Positions 53,349 to 63,455 of a DNA stretch of 64,000 bases are shown in pieces. The notes below the pieces were generated by a model. It was not told where the DNA came from and did not search any database. It saw nothing but the letters and a program-made list of their open reading frames with translations. The DNA lies in the NCBI GenBank assembly GCA_963725275.1, contig CAVRXS010000007.1:434001-498000 (forward strand), written 5' to 3'. Origin of the DNA: Bog-756 sp963725275 (lineage in GTDB: Bacteria > Actinomycetota > Acidimicrobiia > Acidimicrobiales > RAAP-2). The position numbers were made by a program, and so were the translations under genes. How positions within the stretch are numbered: position 1 is the stretch's first letter; every line of letters begins with the position of its first letter.

Positions 53349-54686
53349 TCAACCCGGTGGCCGCGCCGACGGTACGGCCGCCCGCATCGACGACGCTGCG
53401 GTCGCCGGGCCCGGTGGCTGCACCCCGTACTCCGCCTTCCACCACCTGGCCGTCGGCGCGGTCCTCCGGGTCGCTGCGCCGGCTGGGGTCCTGGCCCAGC
53501 GAATCGGGCGTGGGGCCGATCCTGCGCGGCGATCGGCCGCAGCTCGTCGAGGTCGAACCCGTAGACCGTGGCCGCGGTCAGACCGAGGAGCTCGGCGGTG
53601 TCGTCGACCGGCACCTCGGCGAAGTCGGCCCGCAGCTTGGCCTGCGTGTTCGGCCAGGTTCCCTCGGGGTGCGGGTAGTCGGTCCCCCACATGACCACGT
53701 CGATGCCGATCACGTAGCGGCGGCGGATCTCCTCCTTCGACATGGTGGAGGCGCCGATGAAGATGTTGGTGCCGAAGTAGTCGGAGGGCAGCTTGGAGAT
53801 CTTCCCCTTGAGCATGGCGGCGAGCTTCTTGGTGGTGTGGCCCCCGCCCATGTACTGGTCCCACTTCCACATCATGTCGGGGGCCCAGTAGGCGGCAGCC
53901 TCGGTGACGACGAACATGAGGTCGGGATGGCGTTCGAAGGCGCCGCTGAAGAGCAGGTGCCAGGCCGGTCGGACGGTCCACCAGACCACCTCGGCCAGGT
54001 AGACGCCGGTGTGGTCGCCGTACTCCTCCATCGGCGCCTCGCCCGAATGGGTGTGCACGGGCAGGCCGGCTTCGGCGCAGGCGGCCCAGACCGGGTCGTA
54101 GGAGGCATCGTTGTAGGGCAGCCGGTCCCGCCACATGGTCGGGATCATGATCCCGCGGATGCCGGGTTGGGCCGACGACCCACTCGATCTCGCTCACCGC
54201 CCGGTCGATGTCGTGGGTGATCGGGACGAGGGCGATGCCGCCCCGGCGGTGGGGCGAGTGCGAGCACATCTCGGCCAGGAACCGGTTGTGGGCGTGGGCA
54301 CCGGCGAAGGCGAGCTCCGGATCCTCGATCGCCCCGGCGAACAGGCCGGCACCGAACGGGGGTGAGGCCATGCCGGTGACCGCGTCGGCGTCGGCGAAGA
54401 GGACGTCGGCGGCCACCCCGTCGGCGTCGAGCTCCTTGTCACGGACGACCGGGTCGAAGGCGCCCTTGAGGCCCTCCTCGTTCTCCTTCTCCCACCCCAT
54501 GATGTAGTCGTAGTTGAACGCGAGCGCCTCCTCGCGCTGGGCCGTCCGCTCCGCGAGGTACTCCTCGAAGGCGGGGTGGTACTTGGCTTCGAGATAGGGG
54601 CGGTAGTCCTCGCAGGCCAGCCCGGCGTGCCCGTCGGCGGAGACGACGATGTAGCGGTCCGAGCCGGTGGACGGGACGTCGCTCAC
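53349..54686 (-). pseudogene. Amidohydrolase-2 family protein, frameshifted paralogue
   Basis: GTG 54686, overlapping the stop of the upstream gene by four bases. The protein begins DRYIVVSADGHAGLACEDYRPYLEAKYHPAF (metal-ligand SADGH), continues with GIALVPITHDIDRAVSEIEWVV, then changes frame near 54170. In the new frame come PVHTHSGEAPMEEYGDH, LLFSGAFERHPDLMFVVTEAAAYWAPDM and VVMWGTDYPHPEGTWP. Another change near 53530 leads to the natural end at 53349. About two or three single-base changes restore about 445 aa. It resembles its convergent neighbour in family and in the HPDL and WGxDYPHxEG motifs. Confidence 0.75.
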
Positions 54687-55463
54687 GACTTGGCCCCGAG
54701 CACACTCAGGTCGTCGTACCGCTGGTGCATGAACGGCACCAACCACTCGGCCGGCACGCGCTCGACGATCTCCCCGACCTGGGACGAGGCGAGCTCGGCG
54801 TACTCGAACGAGCGGATCGCCCTCACCGGGAAGTCGGCCATCGGATCGAGCGGCGCCTCGAGGAGCTTGCACTCCCCCACCACCGGACGGACCACCCGGG
54901 CCGTCTCGTGCCGGCGGCAGTAGACGAGTGCCGGGTCGCCCTCGAGTCCCTCACCCGACGGGATCGGGGAGGAGCTTGAAGTAGAAGTCGAGCTTGTCGA
55001 TCTCGTAGCCGGCCTGCTCGGCGCCGAGTGTCCCGGTCACCTCCGCGACGGTCGATCCCATCCGTGCGATACGGGCCGAGAGGCGGTCACCGTCGATGTC
55101 CAGTGAGAGCTCGGCGATCTTCTTGGGTTCTCCGAACGTCTCGCGTCCGCCGATGGTGGCCTGCTCGGTGGTCATCGGCATGAGGAGCGCGTACTCACCC
55201 TGGCGGTCGCCGTGACGGGCCCGGACCCCGAACCAACCGGCACCGAACGGTGGGAGGCCGGTCCCCATGTCGACCACGGCGATGCGGAGCCGGGCCGTGG
55301 CCTCGGCAGGCTCGAGCGGCCGGGGCAGGACGTCGGCGATGGCGTCGGGGTCGGTGTCGAACACGATGGTGACGGCCTTCGACCAGATCGTGCTCCTGGT
55401 GGCCTCGACCTCCCGGTTGGTCACCCGCTCCGGTGGACGAGCTCCGTATCGGACCTTCCCCAT
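54683..55463 (-). pseudogene. Acetoacetate-decarboxylase-like protein with one frameshift
   Basis: ATG 55463 with AAGGAG five bases upstream. Residues 1-170 in the first frame (VVDMGTGLPPFGAGWFGVRARHGDRQGEYALLMPMTTEQATIGGRETFGEPKKIAEL) match the acetoacetate decarboxylase superfamily. The conserved GRETFGEPKK includes the Lys expected to form the Schiff base. The frame ends at 54951, but the protein continues in another frame after one extra base near 54955 (GLEGDPALVYCRRHETARVVRPVVGECKLLEAPLDPMADFPV), finishing at 54683. Complete length about 260 aa. It probably belongs with the downstream amidohydrolase as a unit. Confidence 0.75.
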
Positions 55464-55598
55464 GACCACTCCTTCCCCCGGCGGGACATCCTGCCGCCGC
55501 GACCAGTGTTGCACGACGGGCGACGGCCACGCGGCACCGCGGCAGCGGCTGCGTCCGGCCCGCGCAGGAGTGGGCTGCGCCCCTGCCCCGGGTGCCGG

Positions 55599-56054
55599 TC
55601 AGCCGGGATCGTCGGCGACCGGCAGGGTGAGGGTGGCCTCGCCCGAGACGTGCTCGCCGAGATCGTTGGTGGCCCGGAAGGTGACCTCGACCACGCCCTC
55701 CCCACCCTGCTTCGACAGACCGCGTACCTCGCCGGTGTAGGCGATCGGGTGTCCGGGGAACGCCGGGACACCGAGCCGGATGGCCAGCCGGGTGATCCGC
55801 GCCTGCGGACCGGCCCAGTCGGTCAGGAACCTGCTGCAGTACCCGGTGTCCGAGAGGATGTTCATGAAGATGTCCGGCGCACCCTGCGCGTTGGCGTAGT
55901 CGCGGTCGTGGTGGACGGGCATGAAGTCCCGGGTTGCGATCGCCCCGGCCACGATGACCGTCGGGCTCATCTCGATGTCGAGACGGGTGAGCTCCTCCCC
56001 GACCTCGAGCGTCTCCCACGCACGCGGAGACGACGTCGCCGGGCGCCCGGTCAC
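55599..56054 (-). CDS. MaoC-like dehydratase/hydratase
   Basis: 151 aa, hot-dog fold. FMPVHHDRDYANAQGAPDIFMNIL contains the catalytic-type D/H motif and follows the GAIATRD segment. The C-terminal half (YTGEVRGLSKQGGEGVVEVTFRATNDLGEHVSGEATLTL) is the usual second strand set. It probably hydrates an enoyl-CoA in fatty-acid or steroid side-chain degradation. The start (GTG) overlaps the stop of the next upstream gene by four bases, so the two products likely form a heteromer, as known for mycobacterial MaoC pairs. Confidence 0.85.
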   Translation of the reverse strand: MTGRPATSSPRAWETLEVGEELTRLDIEMSPTVIVAGAIATRDFMPVHHDRDYANAQGAPDIFMNILSDTGYCSRFLTDWAGPQARITRLAIRLGVPAFPGHPIAYTGEVRGLSKQGGEGVVEVTFRATNDLGEHVSGEATLTLPVADDPG

Positions 56055-56599
56055 GATGTCGCGTCCGGGGCGAACTTGAGGATGCGGAACCGCTGGCGGC
56101 CGACCACTTCCCCCGAGTCGACGGTGTAGGTGGTGAGCCAGGTCACGAATCGACCCCTCCCCAGTCGGGTCGACTTCTCGTCCGAGATCGACTCGAGCAC
56201 CGTGCCCGAGGAGACCGTCTCACCCAACCCGAGGTACCGCATGATCTCGAACTCGGAGTCGGTGGCCACGGTGCCGACGTACCCGGCCCGGTCGAGGACC
56301 CCGAGGGGACCGTCCTCCTGGGACTCCACCGGGGAACCACCCCGCTCGCGGATCCCGCTGATCATCGGCGTGGGCATGGTCCACGTCTGGAGCATCAGGG
56401 GCGGCGCGACGATGCCGCCGAAGCGGGAGCGGGCCGCCGCCTCGCTGTCGACGTAGACGGGGTTGGCATCCTCGAACGCCGCCGACCAGTGACGGATCAT
56501 CGGCAGGTTGACCGGATCCGGTGCCACAGAACCGTCCGGGGACCCCATCGGACGGCCGATCAATGATGCGAGCTCGTCGTCGATTGCGTCGTCGGTCAT
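56051..56599 (-). CDS. MaoC-N / FAS1-type dehydratase domain protein
   Basis: 182 aa from ATG 56599; the longer frame to 56674 lacks a better start signal. An N-terminal domain of hot-dog type is visible (LPMIRHWSAAFEDANPVYVDSEAAARSRFGGIVAPPLMLQTWTMP). SEFEIMRYLGLGETVSSGTVLESISDEKSTRLGRGRFVTWLTTYT is the second part. This type commonly pairs with a MaoC protein such as the downstream gene to form an enoyl-CoA hydratase, as in mycobacterial ChsH1/ChsH2. The family link is good, but the substrate is not determined. Confidence 0.85.
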   Translation of the reverse strand: MTDDAIDDELASLIGRPMGSPDGSVAPDPVNLPMIRHWSAAFEDANPVYVDSEAAARSRFGGIVAPPLMLQTWTMPTPMISGIRERGGSPVESQEDGPLGVLDRAGYVGTVATDSEFEIMRYLGLGETVSSGTVLESISDEKSTRLGRGRFVTWLTTYTVDSGEVVGRQRFRILKFAPDATS

Positions 56600-56769
56600 C
56601 GTTCTCTCAGGCGTACGCAGTGCTCGGACTGGGCGCGGAGCGGCAGTGTATCTCCGTGCCTGCACGAACGGCATCCCCCGAGCAGGTAGTCGGCTACGCG
56701 CGCGAGACCGCTGCAGAGCACTGATCCGTCAGGTGTGGGTCGGCCGCTTATCCGGCACGACGACCCACG

Positions 56770-57030
56770 TCACTGGTCCGAACGAGCCCGCCTTCGCGCG
56801 GAGCCGTACGGGTCCGGTGGGAGGGCCCCGTCCACCACCTGCCAGTCGAGGAGATCGCCGGCGTGCTCGATGCAGGACTCCACCTCGTGCCACCGCCCGT
56901 CCCCGCTCTGGAACCTCCCGCGGACCTTGACCGGCTCCGGGCAGTGCATGGCATGACCCGTGCTGCCTTTCTGGATCATCCGGAAGCACTGTCCGGGGTC
57001 CGTCGTGAACACCTCGGCGTAGTGGTCCAT
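56770..57030 (-). CDS. Conserved hypothetical small protein
   Basis: 86 aa from ATG 57030. It contains FTTDPGQCFRMIQKGSTGHAMHCPEPVKVRGRF and WHEVESCIEHAGDLLDWQVVDG, with three Cys and two His in the first two thirds. This could be a zinc site. The C-terminus is Arg-rich. The sequence has a normal, non-repetitive composition and reads as a real protein, but I cannot assign a family or function. It stands alone, 170 bp from the MaoC-N gene and in the same orientation. Upstream is a 337-bp gap. Confidence 0.5.
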   Translation of the reverse strand: MDHYAEVFTTDPGQCFRMIQKGSTGHAMHCPEPVKVRGRFQSGDGRWHEVESCIEHAGDLLDWQVVDGALPPDPYGSARRRARSDQ

Positions 57031-57367
57031 CGATCCAGTATCCCCGACCAGGACGCGTAAGGACAGGATCCCAGCTCCGAGGCGCCAGAGCGGCCGTCAT
57101 GCAATCGTCTCTTGATTCACCGGTTTCGCGGCGCGAAGGTGGACGAGGGGATCAAGGGCGCAATACGCGAGGTGGAGAGAAGTCTATGCCGACGTTCCTT
57201 CGTTCCCTGTATGTCATGGCCGTGCAAGGAACGGTGTTGGTGGCCTGGCGCTCGATCGCCACCGCCGAAACGGTCGTGTGGTCTGTCATCTTCCACGACG
57301 ATCTCGGCGGCATCGACGATTCGTGATGCATCCTTGTGGAGCATCTCCGCGCCGCGGACGACACGAC
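57031..57367. other. Intergenic gap without a supported gene
   Basis: It lies between the end of the acyltransferase 3 gene and the small hypothetical gene. Open frames on both strands have no recognisable domains. The promoter of the small minus-strand gene should be near 57031-57120. No hairpin with a T-tract is obvious. Confidence 0.4.
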
Positions 57368-58522
57368 CTACGGATGACCGGCGACGACGATTGACAGACC
57401 TCCGATGGTGGCAGCGGTGAGTGCGACGCCGAGCCCGACGGATCGGGCGCCGGCAAGCCTCGACCGGCGGATCGGGTTCTCGACCACACGGTAGGTCACC
57501 ATCGACAGCACCAGCGCGAACGCCACCAGTGGCACCCGCAGCGTCCACAGACCGCCCGACACCCCCATTTCGGCGGCGATGAGGAGGACGGGCCAGTGCC
57601 AGAGGTAGAGCGAATACGAGCGCTTGCCGAGCCAGCGGAATGGCGATCGCCCGAGGACGGAGACGGCTCCGGAGGGTGACGCCGTGCTGCCGCCCGCGAT
57701 GAGCAGACCGGTCCCGAGCACCGGGACGACGGCCCGCCATCCGGGCCATCCTGTCGTGGTCTTGAGGATGAGCTCTGTCCCGAAGATCACGGCCAGCCCG
57801 ATCCAGGTGGCCACGGCCGCCGCATGCCGAGGAATGCGCGCCCACGGGATCGGCACCGCAGCGATGAGTGCGCCACACGCGAACTCCCAGACGCGCGTGA
57901 ATGGCAGGAGATAGGCCCATACCGGGTGCGACGGGGTCCGGACGACGCAGAGTGCATAGGAGGCGACGACCACCATCGCGAGTCCGATGGAGAGGCGCGT
58001 CCTGAATCCCGGGCCCAGGCGGACGCCCGCGACCACGATCACGAATGCCGGGAACACCAGATAGAACTGCTCCTCCACCGAGAGGGACCAGAAGGTGCCC
58101 AGCGCAGAGAAGGGATGGGGTCCGGGGGTGGCGAAGTGCACATTCACCAAGAAGGCGGCCGCCCATCGACCGTCGTTCGCGGTCTGGCGTCCGAAGCCGC
58201 TGCCGACGAGGGCGTAGCCGGCGGCCGTGGCGCTCAGGATGACAAGCGTGGCCGCAGGCAGGATGCGGCGAACTCGCCGTCCGTAGAAATCGACGAGCGA
58301 GGTCCTCCCCGTCCGCGTTCGCTCCCGCAGCAGCAATCCGGTGATGACGAAACCGGAGATCACGAAGAAGACGTCGACGCCGATGAACCCCCCGGCGAGC
58401 CCGGGGAAGCCGATGTGGAAGAGCACCACGAACGTGACGGCGACGGCTCTGAGCCCCTCGATGTCCGGGCGGTACGTCCCTGGCTCGGAGAGCGGTTCGT
58501 GGAGGACCACCGGACGTGCCAC
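57368..58522 (-). CDS. Acyltransferase 3 family membrane protein (OafA type)
   Basis: 384 aa. YRPDIEGLRAVAVTFVVLFHIGFPG at the start carries the catalytic-type RxxA...H motif. GGFIGVDVFFVISGFVITGLLLRE, DFYGRRVRRILPAATLVIL and GTFWSLSVEEQFYLVFPAF are the standard blocks, with about ten helices. The SGNH hydrolase domain that often follows is absent: the protein ends after the last helix. It probably O-acylates a cell-surface polysaccharide. It is divergent from the TIGR03085 gene at 58654 and shares the envelope theme of the NHL and rhamnosidase genes nearby. Confidence 0.88.
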   Translation of the reverse strand: MARPVVLHEPLSEPGTYRPDIEGLRAVAVTFVVLFHIGFPGLAGGFIGVDVFFVISGFVITGLLLRERTRTGRTSLVDFYGRRVRRILPAATLVILSATAAGYALVGSGFGRQTANDGRWAAAFLVNVHFATPGPHPFSALGTFWSLSVEEQFYLVFPAFVIVVAGVRLGPGFRTRLSIGLAMVVVASYALCVVRTPSHPVWAYLLPFTRVWEFACGALIAAVPIPWARIPRHAAAVATWIGLAVIFGTELILKTTTGWPGWRAVVPVLGTGLLIAGGSTASPSGAVSVLGRSPFRWLGKRSYSLYLWHWPVLLIAAEMGVSGGLWTLRVPLVAFALVLSMVTYRVVENPIRRSRLAGARSVGLGVALTAATIGGLSIVVAGHP

Positions 58523-58653
58523 ATCGGTCGGATCCGGGGAGGTAGGGATAGCAATCCCGCATCCTATTGATCAATCGCCAGGCTGTGGAGCGGTCCCGTG
58601 GGTTACCCGACTGGCCAGGTACGCCGAGGACGCCGCCCGTAGACTGCGCACCC

Positions 58654-59274
58654 ATGGCACAACCGAGCCTTGCTCAACAGGAACGCACGACCCTCTGCGA
58701 GATCTTCGTCGAGCGCGGTCCTGACGCGCCCACATTGTGCGAGGGTTGGTCGACTGCCGATCTTGCTGCGCACCTCGTCGTCCGTGAGCGGCGACCCGAC
58801 AGCGGGCCGGGGCTCGTCTGGCCCCCGTTGGCGAGCTACACGGACAAGGTACGGCGAGCGGTGCGGGACCGCACGCCGTGGGAGAAGCTCGTCGAGACGG
58901 TCCGACGTGGGCCACCAGCGCTGCTCCGTCCGTTCGACGGGCCGATGAACACGGTGGAGTTCTTCATCCACGTGGAAGACGTCCGTCGGGCAGAGGACGG
59001 GTGGGAGCCCCGCGAGGTCTCCGAGGAGCTGGCCGATGCCCTCTGGGCGCGCGTCGGGCCCGGCGGGATGGCGAAGAAGGTCGCCGCCACGATCGTGATC
59101 ACCTCTCCGGGACGGGCCGACAAGGAGCATGGCGCCGGTCCGCGCCTCACCCTGACCGGTGATCCCGGTGAACTGACCATGTTCGGCGCGGGTCGCCAGG
59201 GGGCGGCCAGAGTCGAGATCACCGGTGACGCTGCGCTCGCCACCCAGCTGCGCGCCGCATCGCTCGGTATCTGA
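58654..59274 (+). CDS. TIGR03085-type DinB/maleylpyruvate-isomerase-like protein
   Basis: 206 aa from ATG 58654. DinB-fold protein with ERTTLCEIFVERGPDAPTLCEGWSTADLAAHLVVRERRPDSGPGL, which fits the actinobacterial TIGR03085 pattern, and MNTVEFFIHVEDVRRAEDGW supplying two more His/Glu-type metal ligands. The C-terminal GDPGELTMFGAGRQGAARVEITGDA is the usual SCP-like strand. Related proteins use mycothiol or bind metal, but no activity is fixed. The start lies 131 bp from the divergent acyltransferase gene. Confidence 0.85.
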   Translation: MAQPSLAQQERTTLCEIFVERGPDAPTLCEGWSTADLAAHLVVRERRPDSGPGLVWPPLASYTDKVRRAVRDRTPWEKLVETVRRGPPALLRPFDGPMNTVEFFIHVEDVRRAEDGWEPREVSEELADALWARVGPGGMAKKVAATIVITSPGRADKEHGAGPRLTLTGDPGELTMFGAGRQGAARVEITGDAALATQLRAASLGI

Positions 59275-59352
59275 CCTCCCGAACGGGCATCATTGGGAGA
59301 TGGAGGCACGCTCGGCGGATGGCCATGGTGAGCGCGTCCCCGTGGCGGCCCG

Positions 59353-60642
59353 GTGACACGCGGCCGGGTCGTCGTCGTGGCGGTGGGGGTCGTGGCCGTC
59401 GCGGCCGTGGTGACCGGCATCCTGCTCGCCGGTGGCTCCACCCAGCCATCTCCGTCGGTCCGGTTGGCCGTCGACCCCTATGCACATGCACCGGGGGCCA
59501 GGACACTTGCCGGAACCGGGTCGCCCGGATTCAGCGGCGACGGGAACGAGGCCGTCGGCGCAGAGCTCTCCGGTCCGACCGGTGTGCTCGAGGACGGGTC
59601 CGGCGATCTCTTCATTGCCGACACCGGCAACTGCCGGGTGCGGGAGGTTCCGGCCAGATCGGGGACGTCGTTCGGTATCCCCGTGCAGGCTGGCCACATC
59701 GTGACCCTCGGCGGTGGACCGTGTAGCAGCGATCCTGCACCGGTGGCGCTGGCCGTCGATCGGACGGGTGATCTGTTCATGGCGCTCGGGTCGGCGGCCC
59801 GGGTCGAGGAACTGCCGGCCACCGGCGGTTCGACGTTCGGAACACCGGTCACGGAGGGAAGGGCGGTGACCGTTGCCGGCACCGGGGTCGCGGGCTCGGG
59901 CGGTGACGGGGGGCCCGCCACACAGAGCCAGCTCGACGATCCCACCGGCTTGGCCGTGGATGCATCCGGGGATCTCCTTATCGCCGACACCGGTAACTGC
60001 CGGGTGCTCCTTGTGGCCGACTCGAACGGCACCCGGTTCGGCGTACCCGTGGTCCGCGGGCACGCCTACACCATTGCCGGCAACGGCATCTGCGGATCTT
60101 CCGGAGACGGCGGTCCGGCCACCGATGCCGAGGTCTGGGATCCGGGTGCGCTGGCCATCGACGCCGGTGGGGACCTCTTCATCGCCGACCAGGGGAACAG
60201 GACCATCCGCGAGCTGGCGGTTCGAACGGGCACGTACTACGGCGTGCCCATCGCCGCTGACCACCTGGGCACGGTGGCCGGCGACGGTTCGTACGGCCCC
60301 TACCTCATCGATGGTCTCTCCGCCCAGGGCCAGACCGCCGAGCTCAACTTCCCGACCGCTGTCGCCCTCGACAGCAGCGGAGATCTCTATATCGCCGACG
60401 GCGCCGAGCACGCCATCCGGCTCGTGCCCGCCGGCACCACCACCCTGCTCGGCAAGCCGGCACAGGGAGGCGACATGTACACGGTGGCCGGTGCCATGAG
60501 CACGGGCTCGCTCTACAACCGCACCACCTGGATACAGACACGGATGCTCGAGCCGGCCGGGCTCACCCTGTCACCCGGTGGAGCGCTCATCTACTCCGAC
60601 AGCCAGGCCGACGTGGTGCGGGAGCTGCCCACCGGCAGCTGA
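59353..60642 (+). CDS. NHL-repeat protein, secreted or membrane-anchored
   Basis: 429 aa from GTG 59353. One N-terminal hydrophobic helix (VVVVAVGVVAVAAVVTGILLAGG) serves as signal or anchor. The rest consists of repeated blocks: LSGPTGVLEDGSGDLFIADTGNCRVREV, DPTGLAVDASGDLLIADTGNCRVLLV, DPGALAIDAGGDLFIADQGNRTIREL and FPTAVALDSSGDLYIADGAEHAIRLV, the NHL pattern of a six-bladed propeller. Blades are separated by GTxxxGSGGDGGPATxxQ linkers. The function is probably binding. It is convergent with the rhamnosidase, 15 bp away. Confidence 0.85.
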   Translation: MTRGRVVVVAVGVVAVAAVVTGILLAGGSTQPSPSVRLAVDPYAHAPGARTLAGTGSPGFSGDGNEAVGAELSGPTGVLEDGSGDLFIADTGNCRVREVPARSGTSFGIPVQAGHIVTLGGGPCSSDPAPVALAVDRTGDLFMALGSAARVEELPATGGSTFGTPVTEGRAVTVAGTGVAGSGGDGGPATQSQLDDPTGLAVDASGDLLIADTGNCRVLLVADSNGTRFGVPVVRGHAYTIAGNGICGSSGDGGPATDAEVWDPGALAIDAGGDLFIADQGNRTIRELAVRTGTYYGVPIAADHLGTVAGDGSYGPYLIDGLSAQGQTAELNFPTAVALDSSGDLYIADGAEHAIRLVPAGTTTLLGKPAQGGDMYTVAGAMSTGSLYNRTTWIQTRMLEPAGLTLSPGGALIYSDSQADVVRELPTGS

Positions 60643-60657
60643 TCGGGTGCTGCTGGA

Positions 60658-63455
60658 TCAGCCGGCCGACACCGCCAGGTCGTAGATCCCCGCACCCACG
60701 TCCAGGACCACCTCCCCGTCCGCGCGGGACACGACCTCGACGCCGACGACATGCTCGATGGGCACCCCGCCCTCGGTCACCCGGGCGTTCGCCGACCCAG
60801 GGAGCCGGCACAAGGCCCCGGCATTGGGCGGGACGGTGATCGTGAGACCCGTGCCCGCCGGTGAGGAGCGCCAAGCCACCGAGTACTCCCCCGCCGGCGT
60901 CGGGAACGTCCCCGAGGCATGGGCGAGCCCGTTGGCGGGAGGGGTGACCGTCACGAGGGTCGGCGGTCCTCCCGGCTCAGGCACGCTGGGGACGGCCCCG
61001 AGGAGCGCCTCCTGCACGGCAACCAGCGCCGAGGACCCCCACCCGTGGGACATGCTGTCGCCGATCAGGTCGCTCGGGGTCCACGTCTCCCAGGTGAACG
61101 TCCCCCCCGCCTCGATGATGGCGGCCCATCCCGGAAACGACGGGTCGGTGAGAATCCGGACCATGTCGGGATCGCGTCCCCCGGCATGCAGGGCACGCAA
61201 GAGCTCCGTCCCGCGGTCGGGCTCCACGTGGATGTCGAGCGACGCGACATAGGCCGCCACCGGTGCAACCCGTTCCGCAGAGACCACGCCGTAGGCCAGC
61301 GCGGCCGCGTTGGCCAACTGCGACGAGTGGGTGCTCTGTTGGCCGTCCGTCCCCAGACCGTCCACGTAGAGCCTGTCACCGCCCACCAGGAGGGAGTTGA
61401 CGGCCGAGGTGAGGGCTTCGGCTCGCTGGGCCTGGATCGAGGAGGTCGCCCCGTCGCCGAGCAGCATGGCGACATCACCGATCCGGCGGAAGGCGTCGAC
61501 GGCGACGATGTTCAACGTCGTGTCGGCATTCGTGTCGTAGTCATAGCCGTACTCGTTGTCGCCGTTGGTCGACATGGGCTGCCCGGAGATGAGCCCGGTC
61601 GACGCATCGACGGTCCCGATGATGTAGTCCGAGAGCCGGAGGAGGGTCGGGTACAGGCCGGAAACCGTCGATCGGTCACCGGTCGACAGGTAGTAGCGCC
61701 ACACCCACTCGGGGAACCGGGCGGTGAACAGCGGGTAGTCCTGGGGGCCGTCGTCGTTGGGATAGACCTCGTTCACCTGGCCGGTGGTGGACCAGTAGCG
61801 CGCCTGGGCGCGGGCCATGTCACGGAGCCCCTGCCAGCTCAGATTCTGGTCACCGAAGGTCCGCATCACCGTCTCGGACTCGTTGGCCGCGTCCCACAGG
61901 AACTGTCCCTTCTCCCGGGTGGGCGTGTCGATGAACTGCTCCTGGGACGTGTAGAGGCCAGAGTGCGCGCACAGCGCCCACACGGCATCGAGCATCGGTT
62001 CGGACGACGAGAACGTCGCAGCCCCGGCGTCGGGCATCGTGGCGTGTCGGGCGATGAGCGCGACCTGCGTCGCCGTCGATGGCCTCGCCGGGATCGTCGA
62101 TCTGCAAATAACGGAACCCGAGGTACCAGTAGGGCTCGAATACCTGGGACCCGGAGCGCTGGGTATAGGAGAACGACAGATCGGTTCCCTGTGTGTTGTG
62201 GGTGGTCGAGACGGACCCGTCGGGGTCGAGGGTGTAGCCCACGTGCAGGGGTACGACATGTCCGTCCACACCGTCGAGGAAGGACACCGTCGGCCTCCCG
62301 GCATAGACCTTGCCGAAGTCGACCACAACAGAGCCGGTAGGGAGGATCCGAGTCGACGCCGGGCTCACATGGTGCTCGCTGATCCGGGTGCGCTGGGCGT
62401 ACAAGTGGGTGAACGGCTCCGTGCCCACCGGGCCGATGACCGCCGCAGGTGACCACGTCCGGTCGTCGAAGTCGGCCTGGGACCACCCCGCCGGAGTGAG
62501 ACGGGCATCGATCCACTCCACGAAATCGCCGCTGTCGTTGTTCCGCTGCGGTGCCGGCAACCACTCCGCCCGCCTGGTCCGCCAGGAGCCGTCTGATCGA
62601 AGGGCGACCTGCTTGCCGTCGGTATAGTGCACCGCCACTTCGACGAGGAGGCCCGGGGCGGAGGTGGGGCGACCCCGGCCCGGCCCGTACCAGTGGTGCA
62701 GGATGCCCACCGCGTTGTCGCGCCCGGCGATGAGTGCCGACGTGAGATCGGTTGCCTGGTAGTACTGCTCGTCGGGAAAGCAGAAGCTCGGGCCGGCATC
62801 CAACCGGGCGCCGTTCACCCACAGCTGGTACTTGTGGGCGGCGGCCACGTAGGCCGTTGCCCGGGTGATGGTCCCGGCAGGCAGCGGCCGGGTCGTCCGC
62901 AGGTAGGTGTACTCCTCCTCGCCCGGATCGGCGGGACCGGGTCGCAACCAGAGTGCGCTCCAGTCACCGGCGCGTCGTCCAGTCGTGAAGGTGGCCGTCG
63001 GGCCGGGCCCGCTCCACCGACCGGCCCTGTCCGCGGTCCGGACCGTCCATCGGTAACGGGTGTCAGCCGAGAGGGCCGGGCCTCCGTACGCGACGAATGC
63101 CTGCTGGCCCGACAGTAATTTCATCCGAGTCCCAGACGGTGGATGCGGACTCGTCGGGGCCGGAGACCATGATGCGATAGGCGGACTGGACAGCTCCTCG
63201 ACGGGCGTCGGCGACGCGCCAGGCGAACAGCACATCATCAGGGTCGACACCGACGGGATCGGTCACACCGGTGGTGGACAGGCCGGTCGGCGGACCCGGG
63301 GGACCCTGCGACGTCGACCCGTTCCCCTCGGCTGACGCGGTCACCGGTGCGGCTGCTTCGACCACGACATCGCCCACCACGCCCATGACGGCGAGAGTCG
63401 CCCCCGTCTTGATGCCGGTGGCGAGAAACGTGCGCCGGTCGATCCTGTCCATCAT
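60658..63455 (-). pseudogene. Tat-exported GH78 alpha-L-rhamnosidase, two frameshifts
   Basis: ATG 63455 or 63452. The N-terminus DRIDRRTFLATGIKTGATLAVMG is a twin-arginine signal. The family's early beta domains follow (VLFAWRVADARRGAVQSAYRIMV), then the frame breaks near 63120. The next frame carries YQATDLTSALIAGRDNAVGILHHWYGPGRG (typical of GH78). After a second break near 62070 comes the (alpha/alpha)6 catalytic barrel: TSQEQFIDTPTREKGQFLWDA, which contains the acidic residues, and YPNDDGPQDYPLFTARFPEWVWRYYLSTGD. About 930 aa in total. If intact it would remove L-rhamnose from polysaccharide outside the cell. Confidence 0.8.
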
